A DNA stretch of 64,000 nucleotides from NCBI GenBank assembly GCA_016648135.1, contig JADDOH010002549.1:1-64000 (forward strand), written 5' to 3'. Positions within the stretch are counted from its first letter, which is position 1, and each line of letters opens with the position of its first letter. The translations under genes were made by a program, and so were the position numbers. Of the stretch, positions 30,975 to 40,900 are shown one piece after another. Under the pieces are notes generated by a model. That model saw only the letters and a program-made list of their open reading frames with translations. It searched no databases and was not told where the DNA came from. Origin of the DNA: Agrypnia vestita (lineage: Eukaryota; Arthropoda; Insecta; Trichoptera; Phryganeidae).

Positions 30975-33295
30975 AAACAAATATTGTAATTTTCGTGTAA
31001 CTATTATTTGATCACATAATTGTTATCATGGTCATCTCTTACAATTTATTTTGCCTTATTACTTAACTTCGTATGTATGTATAATGTACCTATATAATAT
31101 GTAGATATTAATGTCATAAAATAAACCTTAGAAGTGTATTAAACATTTTTTCACTTTTAAAAGTTCTTTTTCAGGCTTAAACCCATATTGAGATATACAA
31201 TAGATGTTCAACATTGGGAAAAATTATCTTCAACAAGTTGGACAAATACGGATGGAAAAGATTAAAGATTCATTAATTTAAAATGGTTTTTAGATTTCAT
31301 TTACCGATTCGGCTAGTACTGTATAGTTTAATATACATAAATTATGATATAATTATAATAAATAAATGTTAGTTTATAGTTTATTGACTTGAAAATAAAA
31401 TATATACAAATATAGAAACATATACATGGCTCAGTCATAATTATGTGGGCAGGAGGTTAGGATGGAGGTTAACTTAAATTTTCGAATATAATGCTTAATT
31501 AGTAAAGCTCTTGAAATTTAAGCGGGGAGGCAATATCGGAATGTGGCAAGTATTTTCTTTTGTGTAGTTGGAAATGAATTCTTAGCCATAGGAAGAAGAT
31601 TTATCTGTATCGTCCAGATGCAAGAACATCATTAATAAACAAATTTCAGTAAGGTTAGTGAGTAGATCTCAATGAATAGATGTCATGTCTTTATCTAAAT
31701 TTTAACCTTTTCCTCCTTTTCTCTTTCTTCTACACAGAATTATGTCAAATGTTTGTCTTGCTATTGTATAACATAATAAATAGTCTATCTATACTTTTTT
31801 TTGGAATATCCAATAGTTAATTCACTACTTGTCTTTGTAATATACGAATAGTTTATTGACTACGTTTCTTAGAATTTTCCAATTGGTATGTGGCTATTTG
31901 TTTCATGATTGAGATTTCTTTCCATTTAAGAAAGATAATCGAAATAGGTTAAGAAAGTCGTGGATACAACGTATATTGTTTCATTTTGTTGGTGTTTAAT
32001 TAAGGGTGTAAACACCAACATAACGAAACACTTTGTCACGTTCGCAAGACTGACACATACTAATTTATTTGTATTTCTTAAATGGAAAGAGGTGTACACA
32101 TGTCTGAAGATAGTCTTTCATCTACGTTATCTATTTTTTTCATTTTCTCTCTCACCAAAAGCCTTCTCAGTAGAAGGTTATTTGGTTTACTTCTACAGCG
32201 AAAACTACTTGCTTCTATTCTTCACGATCCTGAGTTTTGTTGTATTGTACAACGTAAGTATATCGAGGCACCGGTCCATTCTTGGACGTGGTCTATCAAA
32301 GTATATGTAAATGTCAAAAAACCCTTTCAAAGTTTGTAAAACTTTTTTGACTAAGCCTTTTTATACATAGATTGATTGTTTTTTTGCTTGTGATGTAATA
32401 TAAATAAAATAATATCCCGCTCTTTTGATTTTATTTAACCTGTAAATCATTTTTTTAATAATTCACTTTGTGTTAAAAATATTCGATAAACCAATAGTTA
32501 AACATTCGATCCATCGAAAACGTGCATCGAGAATTATCATTTTATAAAAAAGTCCACTAATGGTTCAAAAACTCCGTGTGAATTTGTTCACAAGGTCGAT
32601 CTACATCTGGCGATGGGCGTATCGAACTTTAAGTTTAGAATCGTTATGTTGACTTTACTAACAATTCTTGTAAAACAGGGCGATAGAGCTTATGAGCGAA
32701 TGATGCGATAGGAATATATTGGCTTTTGCGCCTCACATGATGGTGGCAATAAAGATGCGGAGTCACTGTCAAGGTGAAAGGTACAAATATGAAATTTGAA
32801 AGAGTTGTGAAGTGTGAAATTTGAAAGAGTTGTGAAATATCTAGGAGAATTGATGGACACATCGGGTTTCTCGTTCGCATGTGAAAGCATTCTAGGAGAG
32901 AGCTGCGAGTTCCTTTATGTCTGGAGACCATTGTGATGGTCGACATAGAGATAGATTTAATAAATTTAGAAAATCTTAAAATAATAATATTCAAAAAAGC
33001 CAAGTATGGACATCAAAAAATATATTTCTTCTGGTTTGAATCGTTTAAAAGTAAAAGCCTGATATATTTCTTCTCAAGATTCCATGTATTACAAGAGGCT
33101 AACAAAATATTGAATATTCAGCTATACAAGTAATATTTCTTAGGTCTTTATTATACCTTAGATATAATTCTGTGTCAAACTAATATTGTTTATGACAATC
33201 CTAATAGACTCGACCTTGTGAGTAGGTGCGAACGAGCCTTTATTATTTCAGAATCGGAACAGCAAGTCTCGCGTGTAGCGGGTGCTTTACTATTA
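30975..33295. other. AT-rich DNA with one weak candidate exon
   Basis: Contains the candidate at 32158-32250. At 32789-32833 the phrase gaaatttgaaagagttgtga ag is tandemly duplicated. Nothing else is recognised. Confidence 0.45.
32158..32250 (+). CDS. Candidate exon with hydrophobic segment and donor
   Basis: After a pyrimidine-rich tract (cattttctctctcaccaaaag) the frame reads FSVEGYLVYFYSENYLLLFF then TILSFVVLYN, ending at a strong donor (aac/gtaagtata). It would encode a membrane segment. No following exon is recognised, and AT-rich DNA often yields hydrophobic frames, so this is weak. Confidence 0.2.
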
Positions 33296-33299
33296 TTTT

Positions 33300-33515
33300 A
33301 ACGAAACGGACCAATCACAGGCGCGCTTTGCCTTCGACGGGTTGAGCCGGAGGCGACCGTCCCGATGACTGAATCCGGCCAATGGCGAGCGCCGGCGGTG
33401 AGGTCATCGCGCATAGGATGAGTCACTGCACTAGGGTGAATTTCGGGGATATGGTGCAATCGAGACTATAAAAGGAGCGAACACGATATACTCAGCCCCT
33501 TCAGTTCGAGACCAG
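33300..33515 (+). promoter_or_regulatory. Promoter-like GC-rich region with CCAAT, TATA and initiator
   Basis: Within a GC-rich patch are gaccaatcac (33309), tataaaagg (33467-33475) and initiator-like tcagtt (33501-33506). The order and 25-36 bp spacing suit an RNA polymerase II start. The sequence after it (33516-33660) stays GC-rich with repeated gctgcc(c)gagaga-like blocks (agcgctgcccgagagactac; gttgctgcccggacg). It resembles the U3/R of an LTR retroelement, but no second LTR was found. Confidence 0.5.
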
Positions 33516-33798
33516 ACCTGCCAGCGGAAGCGCTGCCCGAGAGACTACTGCCAGAGACTTCATTTGGAGAACAGCATTTGCGGACGGAGTTGCTGCCCGG
33601 ACGTATGGAGGAATCTACCATTCATCAGTACCAGAGAGTATCATACCGCCACTGCGTAACAGCTAAGGAACACATTTATATTATCTATTACGGTTAATTA
33701 TTTTCACTATCGAAATATATTTATTTTGGGAATATTTGATTTCGGAATAATTATGTGTAATTAAATATCACGATTTCTTGTGTGATATTGGTTTAATT

Positions 33799-34114
33799 CG
33801 TACGGGAATACTCCCAAACGAATATATTTTGATGCATGGGGATTTTCATACCATTTGTATTAACAATTGATTTTACGGAGCTCTATAAGCAGTACTTAAT
33901 AGATTCATAATATTGTCGACGCGTTATGTATTGCATAACCAGATATCAATCCAAATCGTACGAGAAATTCTTCCGAACGAATATATTTTAAAGTATGGGG
34001 ATTTTCAAACTATTTTTACTAATAATTGAATACACGTAATTCTATAAGAAATGCTTAGTAGCCTTATAATAATTGTGTTGCATAAGTATTGCGCAATCCG
34101 GTCTTCAGCCAAGT
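33799..34114 (+). repeat. Diverged tandem duplication, about 158-bp unit
   Basis: Unit 1 (33799-33956) and unit 2 (33957-34114) share cgtacg, cgaacgaatatatttt or close variants, catggggattttca/tatggggattttca, ttctataag and the order of all blocks. They are about 75% alike by eye. It is noncoding and lies downstream of the promoter-like patch. Confidence 0.7.
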
Positions 34115-34204
34115 CTTTATGATTTGAGTACCTCGGTACATCTGGCTTAACAAGTAGCTTCAGAACGACGAGTAAAGGACAGAATGGGGAGATCTAACTA
34201 AAGA

Positions 34205-34395
34205 TTGGGGATATCTGGTTTGTGATGGCCTAGCTGGTTGGGGCGTAGATGCTTGCCGGCACTTGGGCGTGGAACCCGCACAAGCCCCTGCAGGGTCCCT
34301 TAAAGGCGGGGCCCTCCTTGTTGCTCGGGGTCGTCAATAAACCGACCTCTTTCCTCACCAGGCGCAGGGCCACATAACCCACAAAAGGTTCCCTT
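34205..34395 (+). other. GC-rich block of unknown nature with polyadenylation-like signal
   Basis: The run ctagctggttggggcgtaga, gcacttgggcgtggaacccg and gcggggccctccttgttgct is followed by gtcaataaaccgacc at 34334, which contains AATAAA. No open frame or known family. It may be part of the same transcript as the promoter-like region. Confidence 0.3.
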
Positions 34396-34679
34396 TGTCT
34401 TTGGAAGGATTTTCATGCCTGAATGCTGTAAAACCTTGATAGAAAACGTTAACTTCTATTTCGTCCTCTGTAAGAAAGACAGGGCCAGAATAAATATAAA
34501 AATCATTCACTCATATGGAATAGCTGGGATATTATAAATATGTTACTAACACTCTAACATTTGTCCAAAGTAAATGTTGCAAGATGCAGAATCGTGGGAC
34601 GCCATTCTGAAAAGGCATAATGAGATTGCACAATAATTTGTAACATCGCTGACTATGCCCGCAAAGGAGGCTAATGTCG

Positions 34680-34820
34680 TCATCAATTCGTACCAAAAGA
34701 GTACATGATTCTTCAAACACCGGCCTAAAAGAAAGGCGCCTCAAGACAACACACATCATCAGAAACTCGTACCAAAAGAGTACGGCCTTCTCAATTATAA
34801 GCCTAAAAGAGAGGCGTCAC
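34680..34820 (+). repeat. Duplicated hairpin pair, about 80-bp unit
   Basis: Two units (34689-34738 and 34768-34816) each contain gtaccaaaagagtac followed by gcctaaaaga(a/g)aggcg. Both are small stem-loops: GTAC/GTAC around caaaaga, and GCCT/AGGC around aaaag(a/g). A related tctcgtaaagaagaga follows at 34831. The conserved A-rich loops and changed spacers suggest RNA structure. Confidence 0.7.
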
Positions 34821-34945
34821 GGGATCACATCTCGTAAAGAAGAGATAGAGTCTCGGGATGCAGTAAGTTCCGGAGGAACAAGGGGGGTCGTTTAGTCACT
34901 TAGGAAGTCGGCCACCGGGTCTAGGCGGGCGCGGGGCCTAAACCC

Positions 34946-34970
34946 CCCTCAGCAGAGATGCTGAGGGTTT
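34946..34970 (+). other. Strong hairpin with GAGA tetraloop
   Basis: CCCTCAGCA and TGCTGAGGG form a perfect 9-bp stem around GAGA, a GNRA-type loop, followed by tttaaaaaacc. It closes the structured region that begins at 34680 and lies in a GC-rich stretch (ctaggcgggcgcggggccta). Confidence 0.6.
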
Positions 34971-35984
34971 AAAAAACCAAAATTTAGCATTCAAATAAAC
35001 TATTATTTCATATAAACTCACGAGCTGTTGTAGAATCCTTTCGAACAAACCATCCCCGAGACCTTATCTACTTATTTATAAAGAAGTTTTGCTTCAAAAA
35101 TGTCTTATTTCGTAGATAGCAAATATATGTATTATTTTCCCCAGGAATTAATATGAACAGGTTCATGCACGTCTAAGACGAAACCATTCAAGGTAAGAAT
35201 TTGCTAATACAAAGTGTTTATGATTATTAATTTCAATGTTATTTAATATGTGTGAATTTTTCCCTTTGCACCGTTCGAACAATTCTACTGGTTTGTCTCC
35301 AAACGGAAATGTTTTATTTCTAATACACGAATTCTTCTGGTGAACGTATTTTATTGTAACATAAATGTATAGATTATTAGGTTCGTTAGATGTTTTTATT
35401 ACGTAATATTATGCAATTGTTTCCACACTGCTCCTATAAAAGAATTTGAAGTTATTACGATACACAACGGGGTCCTTCATCCATTAGACGAATCATGTGC
35501 CAATTCAACGACGTATTACGAATAGTATATATTATATTTACTGAGATTTAGTCGCATTTATTATTTCTAGTAAGGGTTTTAGTATTGGTGCCAGGCGCCA
35601 TTATGAGGCGGAGATAGTTCATATTCATAGCCCGACTGTAATAGGTATTTTTATCGCATAAGAGGTAGCACTTTTAGAAATATAACTGTGTTTTATGTTT
35701 CGTCCCTGACGGACAGGATGGTATGGTTGTGGTTATTTAGGTAATACATTTAGTAAATGCAATTAGGTATTTTCAATATAGTATGCGAACCAAAGATGTT
35801 AGAAATATTTTAGTTAAATGTATAGTTAGCACTGGCAGAGCATTAATATTGTATAGAATACATTATTTATAATATTTCATAGAAGGTATAATATTTTATT
35901 TTCGCTAACATCATACAGCATATGACTTTATTCATTGCAATGAAATTTATATTATTTAATATTATTGCCATGACGTATATTTTT

Positions 35985-36365
35985 GACGGGTCACCCCGCT
36001 TGGATTCATCACATTGTTAGCCGCGGCCAGGAGTTGGCAAATCAATTGAACAGAGTAGTTAAAATTAAATTTCAACTCGCGACGAGTAAGCATCGATATT
36101 TTAAATAAATTATTAATACAGAATTCATCGTTAATACGTTAGGAAGACCCCTCTATCTAGTTGGGTCATCACAGTTGGTAGCCGCGACCAGGAGATCGAA
36201 ATGAAATAATATACCTGATGATAATAAAATTCAACTCGCGTCAACTATTTTACGACTGTATAATATTTTTCATATAATAGAAAGCATCTCTAGAAAATAC
36301 CGTCATTTGATTAGGATGCCCACTATCTACGAGGCCCATCACACCATGGTGGTCTCATCGGCTTT
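35985..36365 (+). repeat. Three diverged copies of a ggtagccgcgaccagga-type unit
   Basis: Copy 1 (about 35990-36085) has catcacattgttagccgcgg, ccaggag and aatttcaactcgcga. Copy 2 (about 36145-36245) has catcacagttggtagccgcg, accaggag and aaattcaactcgcg. Copy 3 (about 36320-36362) keeps ggcccatcacaccatggtgg. The TTGGTAGCCGCGACCAGGA core resembles sequences just after LTRs in insect retroelements, but repetition in tandem is unusual. Confidence 0.6.
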
Positions 36366-36372
36366 TTTTTAC

Positions 36373-37022
36373 AATCTTGTATATCTTCCGTAACATCTGA
36401 TTCACTTAACATAACCATTCTTGGCTACGTTATTATTATGTTATTATTTATTTTATAATTTTTCTTTTCTTTGATGATTTCTAATAAAGTGTGTCATGTG
36501 AAGGAGGTACAGTGAATGGACTATTGCGGACCCCTCTGGGTCGCGTCGCACTTTACACGACGTAATACGGAGATGGCCTTTAGAGTAAAAAATTGTCAAC
36601 CTGGCGACGTATGAGTAGGATCAATATGGGAGCTTTCACTCATAAAATGGTCCTAGAAATGCGATGTGTGTCCATTCACAATACTCGAAACTTATAATAC
36701 GGTACTTATATTCAATTTTTGAACCATTTTTGATTTCAATTGATCAATAGTAAAATTCCACGCAATTCTCTGATTCTGTTCATTAGTAATCATGTCAAAT
36801 TTAATATTTTTTCTAATAAGTATAAATAAACCTCTTGCGTATTAACTATGTGAGTTACATCATATTGTTTTGTAAAATAAGAAACAAATTTTACAAAACA
36901 ACAAACATTTTACAAACAAACTTTTTACAAACTTATTATACAAGATTGTAAAATGAGAAACTTATTTTATAATCTTGTATATCTTCCGTAACATCTGATT
37001 CACTTAACATAACCATTCTTGG
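36373..37022 (+). repeat. 52-bp identical direct repeats about 0.6 kb apart
   Basis: The 52 bases from aatcttgtatatcttccgta to aaccattcttgg occur at 36373-36424 and again at 36971-37022 without visible differences. Between them lie the acagtgaatgg MITE-like repeat (36508-36678) and a hairpin-rich ttttacaaac stretch (36860-36965). This may be a segmental duplication or a very short terminal-direct-repeat element. Confidence 0.85.
36508..36678. mobile_element. MITE-like repeat with acagtgaatgg ends
   Basis: Ends are acagtgaatggac and the complement gtccattcac. The interior shares tgacaacctgg-type sequence (aattgtcaacctggcgacgt, atgagtagga, gggagctttcactcataa) with 40717-40905. It is about 170 bp and noncoding. 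A third isolated end, gacagtgaatggttttatcc, occurs at 26423. Confidence 0.5.
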
Positions 37023-37024
37023 TT

Positions 37025-37810
37025 TTGTTCCAATAATATTTCAAGTTCCTCTGTGTGGGTTAATAAAATTTATACCTATATGTAAGTAAATTATGCCCTC
37101 GACAAGGATCCCATTAAAAACACGATTTTTTCCATTTCTAATTCCTTTCCTTCAATTTCTAATCTGAAGTGATTATTTTCACTTACGTGAGACTTGTGCG
37201 TGTTATGACACTTGTCACACTACACGCAGTCGCGCGCACTGCAGTCAATTCTTAGCAACACTACAGATGGGTACACAGAATGTATGTCGCTTCAATATTA
37301 TAGCTTGGTTATGAATCGAATAAAAACTGGTAAGTATTTTTTTAAACTTATTAAAATAAATCTTAAACCGTTAACTGAGATGCGTATAAATGAAAATACA
37401 GTTAACGGGTACAGTGTATATTTATTATTTTTTTTGTTTAAAAATTAATAATTTTCATCATTTTATTTTACAAAAGGAAAAAATCACTAAACTGCGAGAC
37501 TGTTTTTTAAATATATTACATAATAGGTATATAACATAAAGTAATATTTAATAGTGTTTTTATAATAATTGAAGGTGCTACAAATACTGATAGTGACAGT
37601 TAAAAAAGTTAAAATTGTTTTCTTATCTCTAATAACAGCTACGTAGACTCAAAGCTATGTTTTAAATACAAGTATTTACACATAAATATTAGTGTAGAAA
37701 TTCATATATTTTTATAAACATATTACTAGTGCTATCTGAAGTGTGTAGGTACTACCTGACCATGTTTGAAAGCTTTGGCCAGTGAGCTACCATATACTTG
37801 AGGTGTCAAA
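37025..37810. other. Region downstream of the receptor gene
   Basis: AT-rich. The 78-codon plus frame at 37212-37448 has no motif. No further receptor-like exon was recognised on the minus strand. Confidence 0.45.
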
Positions 37811-37813
37811 GAA

Positions 37814-37974
37814 TCAAGCCATCTGAATGAAAGTAATGCAATAACCGACCGAGATACCGACCATAGCTGATACCAAAGTCAGGTCTATTGGAAAAAGCCC
37901 TGCAATTTTCATTCGAAGGTTGTTTCTCTCCGCCAAATCGCAAAACTGCGAAAGTTTGATGTTAATTTTGTCAT
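37814..37974 (-). CDS. Gustatory receptor exon 4 (TM7 and C-terminus)
   Basis: This terminal exon follows acceptor aaaatttcacag and enters in phase 1, completing a GAT codon with the last base of exon 3. It encodes a loop with LSQFCDLAERNNLRMKIAG, then FPIDLTLVSAMVGISVGYC and the end ITFIQMA before TGA. The helix FxIDxTLxxxMxGxxxxY and an aromatic/Gln ending are hallmarks of TM7 in insect gustatory receptors. The final motif is GY...IQ rather than the classic TY...QF. Confidence 0.88.
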
Positions 37975-40900
37975 CTGTGAAATTTTTATTGGTTAAAGCA
38001 AGTAATTAAGGTAAAGGCATTATTTTAAAAATTAAATTTTTTTTTACACATAATATGATAAAGTAATCAAAAAATATCGCATGAATTTACATTAAAGCGG
38101 TGAAAGGTGACAACGTGACGAGAATAATAGGAAACAAATAAAAAAATATGATAAGTAATTAGTAAGATGACAAATAACCTTTGCTGTGGCAAATGATGAT
38201 TTTCCCCAACAATTCCTTTGTTCTTATTGATTCTACAGCTAAAGCCTCTGCAACCAGACAACTCATCCCGATGTACAGAACGTAGTGAAATAACCAACAA
38301 AATGCTGATATAGCAGAGAATATTCCCTGTGATATAATAAACAGTAGACATTAGAATAAATAATTATTTCTTCTTCAATTGGGTAGACTACTTGAATAAG
38401 TGTAGATTAATAAAAATGTCTGTAATAGATAATATATTAACAAAATGATCTAAATTTTTTCATATAATATAAAATGTCAGAACTTACGCCTTTGGCTGCA
38501 GCTGAATCAATTTTCACAAAATTATTTGCAATGATGAAAAAGGACAAAAATGCGTCCATATAAATGCACATGAACTGAAAATAATACAATAATTAAATAA
38601 AATATTTTTTTAATAAAATAATAACTCGTATTATTATTTTTATTATTTTCCTATTGATTAAACGTATTATCACGGAATCGTGGCTGTGGGAGGCAAATTA
38701 AACATTTGAAAACTAATTAAGGTTTTATTTTTTACACAAAGTCACTGGACACGAATTTAACCGGAGCACTGTACTTTATTTTGAGGGTATAAATGGGGAG
38801 AGCATTAATGTACCGGGCCTTCGTCCATCTAACGAGGACCTGGTAAGGAATGCAAGGAACTTTGGATGCTTCCGTGGTTTTGTTAGGGTGTGGGTGTCCT
38901 GGTGGGAAATCCTATGGGGACCTGCGTAAAGAGCTTGGCTCTTGTAGAACTAATCGTTACCATGTTTGATGGTCGAGGTTACTTTTTAATCCCCGGTGTG
39001 TTGCTCTTGAATCGGATGGATGTATATCTGCCGGTCCTGACGTCCCTTGCCGGGTGTCACGTCTTGTTTTGCTTTCTTTTTCCCCTTGTTGGGAGCGGTT
39101 TGTTCTCTTTTATTTAAATTTTTTTGTCATGTCTTCCATTTGAAGCCATACACTGCCGCCGCTGCTCCGTGGGATTTCATCTTTTATTTTATAGCATTTT
39201 TTTAAAATCATTATAATGTACCTACTTTATTGTAGGTATTTCTTAGATTTTGTTATTTACACTTCTATTATTTGGTTTATTTTTATTTTTATTATCCTTG
39301 CATTTTTTCCTTTTTACTATTATGTTACTGTTTTCTTTTGTATTAGGTCCTTACATATGAAATTGGCGTTTTGCCGTACTGGCAAATTTGATCTCAAATA
39401 TCTTCTCTTTGGTTAGGAATTCCAAATCCAAATTTATACAGCTATTTACTCATGTATTTGTGTTTTGAAAATTATAATTCATTTGTTTTTTCCTCAATTG
39501 TTTCTTTCTTTGCGTCACTCAGTTTATAAAATGAAAAACTTGAAATATCGTGTTATTTACGAGTACGAGTTCCACCGTGGCACCAGTGCTGCAGAAACGG
39601 CTCGAAGGATTAATGATGTGTATGGCGACGGTGCCGCAAAAGAAAACACAGTGCTTTTTTGGTTCCAACGTTTTCGTTCTGGAAATTTCGACCTGCAGAA
39701 CAAGCCCCGTGGACGGCCGGAGACCAAAGTTGATAATGAAGAATTGAAGGCTATTGTGGAAGCGGATGCATCGCAAACCACATCCGAGTTAGCTGCAGGC
39801 TGCGGTGTTAGTGATAAAACTGTTTTAATCCACTTGAAACAAATTGGTAAGATGAAAAAGCTTGAAAGGTGGGTACCTCACGAATTGAGTGAAGCAAATC
39901 AACAAACGCGCGTTGACTGCTGCGTTGCATTACTCAACCGGCACAATAATCAAGGGATTTTAAATCGAATCATTACCTGTGATGAAAAGTGGATCCTGTA
40001 CGATAATCGGAAGCGCTCATCGCAATGGCTGAACCCTGCCGAACCCAGCCAAACCATGCCCCGAGCGAAAATTGACTTCAAAAAAGTTACTTGTGAGCGT
40101 TTGGTGGACTAGTGCTAGTGTCGTTCACTACAGCTTTCTTAAATCTGGCCAGACGATTACGGCAGATGTCTATTATCAGCAACTGCAAACCATGATGGAA
40201 AAGCTAGCTGCTAAACAACCGAGGCTGGTTAATCGCTCTAGGCCACTGCTGCTTCATGATAACGCTAGACCACACACTGCACAACAGACGGCTACCAAAT
40301 TAGAGGAGCTTCAATTGGAATGTCTAAGACATCCACCGTACTCTCCGGACCTTGCCCCAACAGATTACCATTTTTTTCGAAATTTGGATAACTTCTTACA
40401 AAGGAAAAAATTCAACTACAATGGGGCAGTCCAAACCGCCTTCAAAGATTTCATTGATTCCCGTCCGAATGGTTTTTTTAGTAAAGGGATCGATGAACTA
40501 CCTATTAGATGGCAAAAGTGCATAGATAGCAATGGTACATACTTTGATTAAATAAATATATTATAATAAAAAAAAATCGGCTTTATGTTCCTCCCATACT
40601 AAACGCTAATTTCATATGTAAGGACCTAATATATATTTTTTTTTTTCCTTATGTATTATGATTATGTTATTCGTGTATTCTCTCTTTTCAAAAAAATACA
40701 TATCTTAAGGGGGGGGACAGTGAATGGCTTTGCTCGAGCGGCCGTGCTACTTCGCAACGGTTTATACGACCGGTGCGGTACAGCACGGTCCTGATATTTA
40801 GTTGAAAAAAATGACAACCTGGAGACGATTGAGTAGGACCGATAGGAAGCTTTTGCTCTTAGAACGGTTGCGGGTTAGCGATGGATACTATTCACTGTAC

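Noticed and set aside
31960..32310. 116-codon plus-strand ORF as a complete gene
   Set aside because: Start region lacks coding character; only the part before the gtaagt at 32250 is exon-like, so it is listed as a weak candidate exon instead.
33180..37022. A complete LTR retrotransposon
   Set aside because: Promoter-like and LTR-junction-like pieces exist, but I found no second LTR and no gag, protease, reverse transcriptase or integrase.
37025..37810. A second receptor gene in tandem
   Set aside because: I looked for further TM7-type final exons on the minus strand here and upstream of 42735 and found none that I could support.
38067..38351. 94-codon minus-strand ORF
   Set aside because: It overlaps receptor exon 3 in a different frame; the spliced frame (GIFSAISAFCWLFHY...) fits the family, this one does not.
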